64,000 nucleotides of DNA, taken from contig JBFWMG010000002.1 in NCBI GenBank assembly GCA_050251715.1, positions 202,566 to 266,565 of the forward strand, read 5' to 3'. Positions 42,283 to 49,098 of the stretch are shown in pieces. Numbering within the stretch: position 1 is the first letter of the stretch; each line of letters starts with the position of its first letter. The position numbers and the translations under genes are program-made. A model generated the notes under the pieces. It was not told the DNA's origin. It did not search any database and saw only the letters and a program-made list of their open reading frames with translations. This DNA comes from JBFWMG01 sp050251715. Lineage in GTDB: Bacteria > Desulfobacterota > Desulfovibrionia > Desulfovibrionales > Desulfovibrionaceae.

Positions 42283-42737
42283 GCGGGCTCCTGGGGGGCG
42301 GCGGTCAGCACCTCGAAGCCGAAGGCGGGATCCACCGTGCGCACCATGCCGGTGTCCAGCAGTTCGATGACCACGGCTTCGGCGATTTTCCAGATGTCGA
42401 GCCCGCGCCGCACGCAGCCGGTGGGCGCGTCGTCGCCACGGCCGAGCGCGGCGTGCATGTGTAGGCGGGGTGCGCCCGTGGCGTCGGGAAAGAGCGTGCC
42501 CACGGCGGCGGCCTCGTGCGCGCCCGCCACGGCGCGCAGCACGGGGACGATGGCGGCGGCGTCCGAGTCCTTGGGGCCGACCACCAGCGAGCCGCTGGCC
42601 ACGCCGCCGAGCAGGGCCACGAACGCGGCCTGCACGTGGTTGTCGGCGGCGAACCGCTCCAGCGAATCAGGTAGCCTGTCGCCATCCTCCAGCCGGAGCA
42701 CGAACACCCGCCCCAGCGAGCCTTGCGCAACCTGCAT
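42279..42737 (-). CDS. DUF296/PD1-like (PPC domain) protein
   Basis: 152 residues: RVFVLRLEDGDRLPDSLERF, AAFVALLGGVASGSLVVGPK and LHMHAALGRGDDAPTGCVRR match the PD1-like/PPC (DUF296) fold. The HMHAALG motif carries the conserved metal-binding histidines. Bacterial members form trimers of unknown biochemical role. Preceded by GAGGAG. Coupled to the LarA-like gene downstream. Confidence 0.85.
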   Translation of the reverse strand: MQVAQGSLGRVFVLRLEDGDRLPDSLERFAADNHVQAAFVALLGGVASGSLVVGPKDSDAAAIVPVLRAVAGAHEAAAVGTLFPDATGAPRLHMHAALGRGDDAPTGCVRRGLDIWKIAEAVVIELLDTGMVRTVDPAFGFEVLTAAPQEPA

Positions 42738-42746
42738 GATGTCTCC

Positions 42747-42998
42747 TCATGATGCGAAGGGGTTCTTTTTCATCGCCGTGAGCCCAAAATCGTCCGGCAT
42801 GGCGGAGCGCGCGGGCACCACGGACAGCACGAGCACGGTGGAGGCCGGCAGGCCGCACACGGGACTCGTGGCCAACGGGATAAGAACTTGCGCCTGAAGA
42901 CGGCGTTCCGTCAAGAGCCGGGCAAGCCCCATCCGCATGGTCCGCGGGGTGGGCGGCATCGCCCGTCGAAAGCGCCTCGGCCATGCGCCTCTCCACAC
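42747..42998 (-). pseudogene. Possible remnant of a gene upstream of DUF296
   Basis: A leftward frame of up to 83 codons ends in LTAMKKNPFAS, with its stop only 10 bp before the DUF296 start and partly overlapping its ribosome site, the spacing expected for an operon gene. The part LQAQVLIPLATSPVCGLPAS looks like a real hydrophobic segment. Further upstream the frame decays, and a neighbouring frame continues plausible codon use, suggesting a frameshifted or truncated 3' fragment. A dispersed repeat begins about 90 bp further upstream and may have replaced the rest. Not recognised; it may be chance. Confidence 0.25.
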
Positions 42999-43090
42999 GC
43001 GCCACCAAAAGAATCGGGCCGTTCGCCGCCACGCCGGACAAGCCAGGCTTCCCCCGACGGCAAGAGCGGGAGGCCATCATGCGCCAGCCG

Positions 43091-43378
43091 CCCGCCTGGG
43101 GAACGCGCTTGTCCCACCCACATCGACCTCCCCAACCAGCCTCCCGCCTGGGGAACGCACCTGTCCCAACCGTATTCATTTCCCCACCCAACCGCCCGCC
43201 TGGGGAACTCGCCTGTCCCAATCGTACCCCCCTCCCCAGCCAGCAGTTTTTGGGGAAAGAGATAGGAGAGAGGATGGGGGTCCGGGGGAAGGAGAGAGGA
43301 AAGAGAAAACCCCTTTTTTCGCCGAAAAAGGGGTTTTTTCTTTCCTCTCTCCTTCCCCCGGGGCTTTGCAGCAATCTG
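43091..43378. repeat. Dispersed element copy 1: three 52-bp units plus long hairpin
   Basis: Three tandem units starting with CCCGCCTGGGGAAC at 43091, 43143 and 43195 (exact 52-bp spacing) lead into a G/A-rich core (CAGTTTTTGGGGAAAGAGA, GAGGATGGGGGTCCGGGGG) and a very long hairpin. The right end TTTGCAGCAATCTG (43365-43378) matches the right terminal repeat of the copy ending at 59515, with one base deleted. No clear left terminal repeat is seen, so this copy appears truncated on the left. It lies just beyond the cytochrome c3 gene 3' end. Confidence 0.8.
43282..43361. terminator. Very long near-perfect hairpin downstream of cytochrome c3
   Basis: Arms of about 38 bp pair with one mismatch and one extra base. 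The left arm begins CCGGGGGAAGGAGAGAGG at 43282 and the right arm ends CCTCTCTCCTTCCCCCGG at 43361. The inner part, AAAACCCCTTTTTTCG with CGAAAAAGGGG, resembles a bidirectional terminator. The corresponding hairpin at 63922-64000 differs by a paired A-T to G-C change, so base pairing has been maintained. Confidence 0.75.
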
Positions 43379-43398
43379 AGGGCCGCGCAAGGCGGCCC
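43379..43398 (-). terminator. Small hairpin between cytochrome c3 and the dispersed element
   Basis: AGGGCCGC and GCGGCCCT form an 8-bp stem around a short loop just downstream of the leftward cytochrome c3 stop (43421). It directly abuts the terminal CTG of the dispersed element. Without a long U-tract it is a modest terminator by itself. Confidence 0.5.
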
Positions 43399-43420
43399 TG
43401 ATGTGCGTGCGGGGGGATGG

Positions 43421-43828
43421 CTATGGATGGCACTTGGACTTGGCGCAGCCGGTGAGCGCCTTGCCCGCCGCCTTGTCCATGTCCTTGGCCGCGTTCTTGT
43501 GGCAGGTCAGGCAGGACTCGACCTCTTCGCCCTTGCCGTGGATGGCGCCGTATAACGCCTTCTCACTCTTGCTTTTCTTGTCGAAGACGTCGTGGCAGCC
43601 TGCGGTGGTGCACTTCACGATCTTGCCGTCCACCTTGTTGTGGTGGCATTTTTCGCACGCCAGCCCCAACGTCTGGACATGGGGCGCGTGCTTGAAGACC
43701 ACGGTCTTGCTGGGCAGGTAGGACATGGTGATGTCCTTGTCGGGCGCGGTCTGGGCAGTCATGGCCGTGGCAGCAAGGGCAAAGGCGAACACGAGGCACA
43801 GGCAAATGGCGAGCACATGTTTTTTCAT
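43421..43828 (-). CDS. Periplasmic tetraheme cytochrome c3
   Basis: 135 residues. A signal peptide (MKKHVLAICLCLVFAFALAA) is followed by a mature protein of about 110 residues with four heme motifs in the classic c3 order: CEKCHH (C-x2-CH), CTTAGCH (C-x4-CH), CLTCHK (C-x2-CH) and CAKSKCH (C-x4-CH). Additional histidines (VFKHAPHV, HHN, AIHGKG) serve as distal ligands. Type I cytochrome c3 carries electrons from periplasmic hydrogenases and formate dehydrogenases to membrane complexes in sulfate reducers. The ATG at 43828 follows GGAGG; a canonical promoter lies just upstream. Monocistronic. Confidence 0.93.
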   Translation of the reverse strand: MKKHVLAICLCLVFAFALAATAMTAQTAPDKDITMSYLPSKTVVFKHAPHVQTLGLACEKCHHNKVDGKIVKCTTAGCHDVFDKKSKSEKALYGAIHGKGEEVESCLTCHKNAAKDMDKAAGKALTGCAKSKCHP

Positions 43829-43884
43829 ATTCTTCGACCTCCGGATGTTGGACATGCTGACCCCCTGGTAAGGATTCCGATACG

Positions 43885-43913
43885 GTTATCCCTTTTTCAG
43901 GGAGGGCTGTCAA
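43885..43913 (-). promoter_or_regulatory. Sigma70-type promoter of cytochrome c3
   Basis: On the minus strand, TTGACA (plus-strand 43908-43913) and GATAAC (43885-43890) are separated by exactly 17 bp, a full -35 consensus and a 4/6 -10 match. It lies 57 bp before the cytochrome c3 start codon and between it and the phosphofructokinase stop, fitting strong independent expression. Confidence 0.65.
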
Positions 43914-43928
43914 TGGCGCGGGGTCCGG

Positions 43929-45272
43929 CTATTTCTTGTGGGCGCCGTTGTCGACCTCGCAGAACATGCCCGCCATGTCGTCCTGGCCCGTGGATTCGAG
44001 CACGGCGCGCCAGTAGTCCGACGAGGTGTTGAGCATGCGGCGGCGCTGGGTCACCAGGCCCATGGGCAGGTGCACGTAGCGGTCCATGAGTTTGCTCACC
44101 ACCATGCCCGTCTTGCCCGCCATGGCGGCGTGCACCGCATGCTGCCCCAAAAAGCCGCAGTACACCCGGTCGTTGGCGTTGGCGGGCACGGAGCGGATGA
44201 TGTAGCTGGGGTCGATGAACTTGAGGGTGATGGGCACGTCCTTCTGCTTGAAGTGGTCCTTGATCTCGCTGATGAGCAGGGTGCAGATGTCGCCGAGCAC
44301 GGGGTTGCCCGAGGCGTCCTTGTCCTTGTTGGCCTTGAGCAAATGCTGGCCCGCGCCCTCGGCGCAGACGATGACCGCGTGGGAACGCCCCGCGAGCCGG
44401 TCCTCCAATTGCTTCAGCAGGCCGTTTTCGCCGTGCAGCAGGAATTTGATTTCCGGCACGAGCACAAAATTCACTTCCTTGAGCGCCAGGGTGGCCTGGG
44501 CGGCGATGAAGCCTGATTCGCGGCCCATGAGCTTGACCAGGCCAATGCCGTTGCGCGCGCATTGCGCCTCTGTGTGCGCGCACTTTATGGCCTCGCTCGC
44601 CTTTTCCACGGCGGTGTCGAAGCCAAAGGACTGGTTTACGAAGTTGATGTCGTTGTCGATGGTTTTTGGGATGCCGATGATGGATATCTTGAGATTGCGC
44701 TTGGTCAGTTCCTGGGTGATGCGGTCGGCGGCGTGCATGGTGCCGTCGCCCCCGATCATGAACAGGGCGCTGATGTTCATGCGCTCCAGCGCGTCCACGA
44801 TGTCCTCGGGTGACTGGGGGCCGCGCGAGGAGCCGAGCATGGTGCCGCCGAACTCGTGGATGTTGGACACGGTAGCGGGCGTCAGTTCCAGCACGTCATG
44901 GCCGTATTTGGGGATGAATCCCTCAAGGCCGAACTTGATGCCCAGCGTGGCGGAGCATTTGTAGTTGTAATGCGCCTCCATGACGATGGCGCGGATCACG
45001 TCGTTGAGGCCGGGGCACAGGCCGCCGCAGGTGACGATGGCGCACTTGGTCTTGGTGGGGTCGAAGTACAGGTGGTTGCGTGGCCCCGCCACCTCGAAGT
45101 GCGTGTATTGCGGCGTATCCGTTTGCTCTTCCAGCAGATCCTCGTTGAGATGGATGAGTACGGGCCGTTCGTCGCTCTCGAAGCGGCAACATTTCAGGTT
45201 GGTGGCCACCTTGGCCGGGCCAAGGGTCTGGATGGTGGTATCTATCGCGGCTTTCTTGGTCTTCTTGGGCAT
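43929..45272 (-). CDS. ATP-dependent 6-phosphofructokinase, long clade
   Basis: 447 residues. The phosphofructokinase core has IVTCGGLCPGLNDVIRAIVM, ALFMIGGDGTMHAADRI and GIPKTIDNDINFVNQSFGFD. GGDGT (Gly where PPi-dependent enzymes have Asp) indicates ATP as phosphoryl donor, while PKTIDND is typical of the long plant/trypanosome-type ATP-PFK group. Later motifs include KLMGRESGFIAAQATLA and PEIKFLLHG. It phosphorylates fructose 6-phosphate in glycolysis. About 70 N-terminal residues precede the core, as in that clade. Its stop lies 101 bp before the cytochrome c3 start, and it is probably transcribed separately. Confidence 0.9.
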   Translation of the reverse strand: MPKKTKKAAIDTTIQTLGPAKVATNLKCCRFESDERPVLIHLNEDLLEEQTDTPQYTHFEVAGPRNHLYFDPTKTKCAIVTCGGLCPGLNDVIRAIVMEAHYNYKCSATLGIKFGLEGFIPKYGHDVLELTPATVSNIHEFGGTMLGSSRGPQSPEDIVDALERMNISALFMIGGDGTMHAADRITQELTKRNLKISIIGIPKTIDNDINFVNQSFGFDTAVEKASEAIKCAHTEAQCARNGIGLVKLMGRESGFIAAQATLALKEVNFVLVPEIKFLLHGENGLLKQLEDRLAGRSHAVIVCAEGAGQHLLKANKDKDASGNPVLGDICTLLISEIKDHFKQKDVPITLKFIDPSYIIRSVPANANDRVYCGFLGQHAVHAAMAGKTGMVVSKLMDRYVHLPMGLVTQRRRMLNTSSDYWRAVLESTGQDDMAGMFCEVDNGAHKK

Positions 45273-45407
45273 GCGTGGACCTCCATGGTTCGCGCCGGGA
45301 GTGGCCCGGCAAGGCTTTTTCCACTACGCAATGCGGTACCACAAGACGGGCGGGAGCGCCAGCGAAGAACCCCCTGCCGCGCAAGGGACACCCCGGGAAA
45401 CGGCGGT

Positions 45408-45962
45408 TCAGCCCAGGCCCACCTGCGGCGCCACGGCGGCGATGGCGTCGATGGCCACCTGGAAGAAGGCGGTGGCCTCCATGCCCAGGTGCTCGTATTC
45501 GCGGATGCGTTCGCGGTCCACGTTGGCGGCAAACGCCTTTTCCTTCATTTTTTTCTTCAGGCTTTTGGGGGCCATGCCCGCCATGCCCTCGGGCCGCACC
45601 AGGGCGTTGGCGTGCACCAGGCCGGTCACGGATTCGGCGGCGCGCAGGGCGTAGTCGAACCGGGAGGACGGAGCCACGCGCGTGTACTCGGCGTTGTGCG
45701 CCTTGATGGCCGTCAGCGCCGTTTCGGGCAGGGCGTCGCCCAGAATGCCCATGGCCATCAGACCGTGCGTTTCAGGTGAATCCTTGGTATGTGGAAAATC
45801 GACGTCGTGCAGCAGGCCCGCCAGCCCCCACAACTCGGCGTCCTCGCCCAGCGTGGAGGCCAGGCCGCGCATCACGGCCTCGCTTTCCAGGGCGTGGCAG
45901 ACCAGGTGGTCATCGGGGTTCTGGGCCTTGAGCAGGGCAATGGCGTCGTCGCGGGTAATCAT
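45408..45962 (-). CDS. HD-domain hydrolase-like protein
   Basis: 184 residues. An HD domain is clear: DDHLVCHALESEAVMRGLA, then the metal-binding GLLHDVDFPHTKDSPETHG and LTAIKAHNAEY. Many proteins of this small type are uncharacterised phosphohydrolases. The C-terminus is basic then acidic (PKSLKKKMKEKAFAANVDRE). ATG 45962 follows GGAGG on the minus strand. It is divergent from the isomerase gene across a 303-bp gap that contains a repeat element. Confidence 0.85.
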   Translation of the reverse strand: MITRDDAIALLKAQNPDDHLVCHALESEAVMRGLASTLGEDAELWGLAGLLHDVDFPHTKDSPETHGLMAMGILGDALPETALTAIKAHNAEYTRVAPSSRFDYALRAAESVTGLVHANALVRPEGMAGMAPKSLKKKMKEKAFAANVDRERIREYEHLGMEATAFFQVAIDAIAAVAPQVGLG

Positions 45963-46065
45963 GTATGCGCCTCCGTGGGGATATGATGTGCAGGGTGGGG
46001 AGCCGCAGGAAAGGTAGCGCCCGCGCGGCATCTTGACAAGTGGATGGGGGAAGCGCTCCCCATAA

Positions 46066-46216
46066 CAGGCCGTTGAAAAAGGCCGTTCTGGCCTTTTTCA
46101 ACCCGGATCGGCGAAAACGCGGTTTTGCCGATCCTCACGAATCATGAACGTCTCTTCGTTCAGTGCATGATTCGGCGCGCCTTCCTGGCGCGCACAGGCT
46201 GTTTTTCAACAGCCTG
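46066..46216. repeat. 151-bp element of five consecutive hairpins with 15-bp terminal inverted repeats
   Basis: Ends CAGGCCGTTGAAAAA (46066-46080) and TTTTTCAACAGCCTG (46202-46216) are inverted repeats with one mismatch. Between them lie five back-to-back stem-loops: 46072-46102 (13-bp perfect stem), 46105-46134 (8 + 5 bp), 46139-46173 (with a bulge), 46175-46193 (7 bp) and 46195-46216 (9 bp). There is no open reading frame. The form is that of a small non-autonomous palindromic element. No target-site duplication is evident. Confidence 0.75.
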
Positions 46217-46222
46217 ACAAGG

Positions 46223-46242
46223 CCGTGCGGCGCGCCGCACGG
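46223..46242. promoter_or_regulatory. 20-bp perfect palindrome before the isomerase gene
   Basis: CCGTGCGGCGCGCCGCACGG is a perfect palindrome, 10 bp upstream of the AAGGAG ribosome site of the isomerase gene. It may be an operator for a dimeric regulator or a leader hairpin; the sequence cannot decide. Confidence 0.5.
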
Positions 46243-46265
46243 ACAACAGACAAGGAGTCTCGGCC

Positions 46266-47105
46266 ATGTCGCACGCAATCGGCTTTATTCAGGGGCGGCT
46301 TTCACCCATGGTGGACGGCAGGATCCAGGCGTTTCCCTGGGACGCCTGGCGGGATGAGTTCCCTGCGGCCCAGGCGCTGGGCATTGCCTGCATGGAGTGG
46401 ACCCTCGACCAGCACCGGCTGCGCGAGAATCCGCTCATGACCGAGGACGGGCGCGAGGAAATCCGGGCCTTGAGCGCCGCCCACGGCCTGCGCATCCCCA
46501 CGCTCACGGGCGACAATTTCATGCAGGCGCCGTTCTACAAGGCCCAGGGCGCAACGCGGGACAACCTGCTCATGGACGCCGCCGACGTGGTGGCCGCCTG
46601 CGGCGCGCTGGGCATCGGGGTCATCGTGGTGCCGCTGGTGGACAACGGCAGCGTCACCACCGAGGAGGAGGCCGCGGCCCTGCTGGACGGCGTTGAGGCG
46701 CTGGCCCCGCTGCTGCGCGAGCAGGGCGTGCGCATCGCCTTTGAATCGGATTACCCCCCTGATGACCTGGCCGCGTTCATCGCGTGTTTTGACCCGCAAA
46801 CGTGCGGCATCAACTACGACATCGGCAACAGCGCGGCCTTGGGCTACGACTGCCGCGCCGAGGTGGCGGCCTATGGCGGGCGCATCATCGGCGTGCATGT
46901 GAAGGACCGCCTGCGGGGCGGCACGACCGTGCCATTGGGCACGGGCGCGGCCGATCTGCCTGGCGCGGTGGCCGCCCTGGCCGGCGCGGGTTTTGCCGGA
47001 CCGTGGATCATGCAGACCGCCCGCGCGGCGGACGGCGACCACGCCGGGGCGCTGGGCCGCTACCGCGACATGGTGCGGGGGTGGCTGGCGGCGGCGGGCG
47101 TTTGA
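46266..47105 (+). CDS. Sugar phosphate isomerase/epimerase-like TIM-barrel protein
   Basis: 279 residues of the xylose-isomerase-like (AP_endonuc_2) superfamily. Visible are IGFIQGRLSP at the N-terminus, GIGVIVVPLVDNGSVTT, IAFESDYPPDDLAAF, CGINYDIGNSAALGYD (metal-binding Asp/Asn) and IIGVHVKDRLRGGTTVPLG with the metal-binding His and the substrate-side loop. The QGRLS opening is typical of a subgroup encoded in sugar or LPS loci. Substrate unknown. AAGGAG lies 8 nt before the ATG. Confidence 0.8.
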   Translation: MSHAIGFIQGRLSPMVDGRIQAFPWDAWRDEFPAAQALGIACMEWTLDQHRLRENPLMTEDGREEIRALSAAHGLRIPTLTGDNFMQAPFYKAQGATRDNLLMDAADVVAACGALGIGVIVVPLVDNGSVTTEEEAAALLDGVEALAPLLREQGVRIAFESDYPPDDLAAFIACFDPQTCGINYDIGNSAALGYDCRAEVAAYGGRIIGVHVKDRLRGGTTVPLGTGAADLPGAVAALAGAGFAGPWIMQTARAADGDHAGALGRYRDMVRGWLAAAGV

Positions 47106-47436
47106 CAGGCCGGTGCGGCGGCGGGTCGTTGGGCATGCGGCGCGGGCGGCGGGCCCAGACGCCGCGTTGCCGGTGCGGGCTGGCGCAGCGCGTCGCATTC
47201 GGTTGGCGGCGGCGCGGTGGCGATTGCGTCGCCCCCCGCGTCCCGCGTGTGGCGGCGTGGGACGAGGTTGCGCCCGGCCCGCCTTTGTTGACAGGGTGGG
47301 GCAAATAGCGGAAAAGAAGTGGTTCTGGCGCTGCGTTGTGCCCTTGCGCCGGGCATTTTCAGGGCTGCGCCCAGGCGGCGCCCCATGACATACAGACTCG
47401 CAACCGGTCGCCCCGCGTCTGGTGAAGGAATACGGA
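47106..47436 (+). other. GC-rich spacer without a recognised gene
   Basis: About 330 bp between the isomerase and PSP1 genes. Open frames here overlap in several registers with poor codon character, and no tRNA, terminator with a U-tract or clear promoter was found. A ribosome site GAAGGA lies just before the PSP1 gene start. Confidence 0.3.
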
Positions 47437-48879
47437 ATGGGCCAAGTTCTTGGCATCAAGTTCAACGATTACGGACAGGTTTATTATTTCGACTCCGGTG
47501 AGCTCGAAATCGCCCAAGGGCAGCACGTCATCGTGTCCACCGAACAGGGGCTGGGCTTCGGTGATGTGGTCGTCCTGCGCGATGCCATCCCCGAAGGGGC
47601 GGAAACCGGGGACATCAAGTCCATAGACCGCGTGGCCACGGACGAGGATCTGGCCAAGCAGGCGGAAAACGTGGCCTTGGCGCGCGACGCCTATTTCTTC
47701 TGCCGCCGCTGCGTGTCCGAGCGGCGGTTGGATATGAAGCTCGTGGACGTGGATGTCTTCTTTGACCGGGGCAAGATCGTCTTCTATTTTACCGCGCCCA
47801 ACCGCGTGGATTTTCGTGAGCTGGTCAAGGATCTGGTCAAGACCTACCGCACCCGTATCGAACTGCGCCAGATAGGCGTGCGCCACGAGACGCAGATGAT
47901 CGGCGCGGTGGGCAACTGCGGCATGACCTGCTGCTGCCGCCAGTTCCTGCGCAAGTTCGCGCCCGTGACCATCAAGATGGCCAAGGAGCAGAACCTCTTC
48001 CTCAACCCGACCAAGATTTCCGGCATCTGCGGCCGCCTGCTGTGCTGCCTCAGCTACGAGCAGGAAAACTACGAAATCTTCCACCGCAATTGTCCCAAGA
48101 TCGGCAAGCGGTACGCCACGAATATCGGCGCCGTGAAGGTGCTCCGCGCCAACCTGTTCCGGTCGAGCCTTTCGCTCATCGTGGAAGGCGGCGAGGAGCG
48201 CGAGGTGACGCTGGAAGAGTGGCAACAGCTCGATCCCAAGCGGCCCGAGCAGCCGCCCCAGCCCCCCCGCAAGGTCGAAAAGCCCAGGAAGGCCCGGCCG
48301 CCGCGCCAGGATCGGGATGGCGCCGAAGGTGACGCGAATCCCGCGGGTGACGCGGGTGACGACGATGCGGACGCGGTCGCCGCCAGCAGGGATGATGCCC
48401 CGGTCGCCCCCGAACAAGGCGCGTCCGCCGGTCCCGACGATGCGGCGCAGGCTCCGGCCAGTGCCGACACGTCTGCCGTTGACCCCGACACCGGGGGGGC
48501 TGGCACGGATGCCCCCGACACGGCTGACGCTGTCGCCGACAGGCCCGAAAGCGCCGGAAAGGGCGACGATGACGACGACGCCATTTTCCTTGGCAAGCCC
48601 AAGCGCCCCGAGGGACCGCCGCGAACCGGCGGCCAGGCGCGGCGAGACACCCGCAAGGGCGACCGCCGGGACAAGGGGGAGCGCAAGCCCAAACCGCAAG
48701 GCCAGGGCCAGGACGCAACGCCTTTGCCCCTGGGAGACGACGCGCCTCAGCAGCCCCCGAGCCAGGGTCAGGCGCAGGGTCAGGCGCAGGACGGCGAGGG
48801 CGAGGGCAGCCGCAAGACGGGCAGGCCGCGCCGCAGACGCAAGCGCAAGCCCAGAAAGCCCGCGCCCCAGGGCGAATAG
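47437..48879 (+). CDS. PSP1-domain (YaaT-like) protein with long disordered tail
   Basis: 480 residues. The N-terminal 260 residues form a PSP1/YaaT domain: GQVLGIKFNDYGQVYYFDSG, the cysteine motifs FCRRC, GNCGMTCCCRQFL and ISGICGRLLCCLSYEQE, and FTAPNRVDFRELVKDLVKTY. In Bacillus YaaT takes part in RNA-processing and phosphorelay complexes; the cysteines may hold an Fe-S cluster. The remaining 220 residues are low complexity, first acidic and Pro/Ala-rich, then Gly/Gln, ending strongly basic (GRPRRRRKRKPRKP), suggesting RNA contact. ATG 47437 was chosen because GAAGGA precedes it. Confidence 0.85.
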   Translation: MGQVLGIKFNDYGQVYYFDSGELEIAQGQHVIVSTEQGLGFGDVVVLRDAIPEGAETGDIKSIDRVATDEDLAKQAENVALARDAYFFCRRCVSERRLDMKLVDVDVFFDRGKIVFYFTAPNRVDFRELVKDLVKTYRTRIELRQIGVRHETQMIGAVGNCGMTCCCRQFLRKFAPVTIKMAKEQNLFLNPTKISGICGRLLCCLSYEQENYEIFHRNCPKIGKRYATNIGAVKVLRANLFRSSLSLIVEGGEEREVTLEEWQQLDPKRPEQPPQPPRKVEKPRKARPPRQDRDGAEGDANPAGDAGDDDADAVAASRDDAPVAPEQGASAGPDDAAQAPASADTSAVDPDTGGAGTDAPDTADAVADRPESAGKGDDDDDAIFLGKPKRPEGPPRTGGQARRDTRKGDRRDKGERKPKPQGQGQDATPLPLGDDAPQQPPSQGQAQGQAQDGEGEGSRKTGRPRRRRKRKPRKPAPQGE

Positions 48880-48903
48880 GCCGGACACGCGAGGCGGGCG
48901 GGG

Positions 48904-48928
48904 GCAAATGGCGCAGCCGCGCCATTGC
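48904..48928 (+). terminator. Weak hairpin after the PSP1 gene
   Basis: AATGGCGC (48907-48914) pairs with GCGCCATT (48919-48926) around AGCC, with flanking GC pairs after a one-base bulge. It lies 25 bp beyond the stop. It has no U-tract, so termination is uncertain and read-through into metG is possible. Confidence 0.4.
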
Positions 48929-49098
48929 CTTCAGGCCGGGCATGTGACGGGAAGCGCACGGTTTTTACTTCGGGTTCCCGCAGACTTGCGTCCGGCCACG
49001 CCTGCGGCGGGGCCGTACTGATAACGCGGAGCACGAAAAGCATGCATGTTTTTCCGCTCCAAACCATTTCCCCACGCTACGTTTAAAAGGAGTTTCCG

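Noticed and set aside
43091..43246. The 52-bp tandem repeats as a possible CRISPR array
   Set aside because: Units are adjacent copies without unique spacers, only one to three per locus, and no cas genes occur in the window.
46033..46066. A TTGACA at 46033 as the -35 of a rightward promoter for the isomerase gene
   Set aside because: No acceptable -10 hexamer occurs at 16-18 bp; the nearest candidate (cataac) is at 22 bp.
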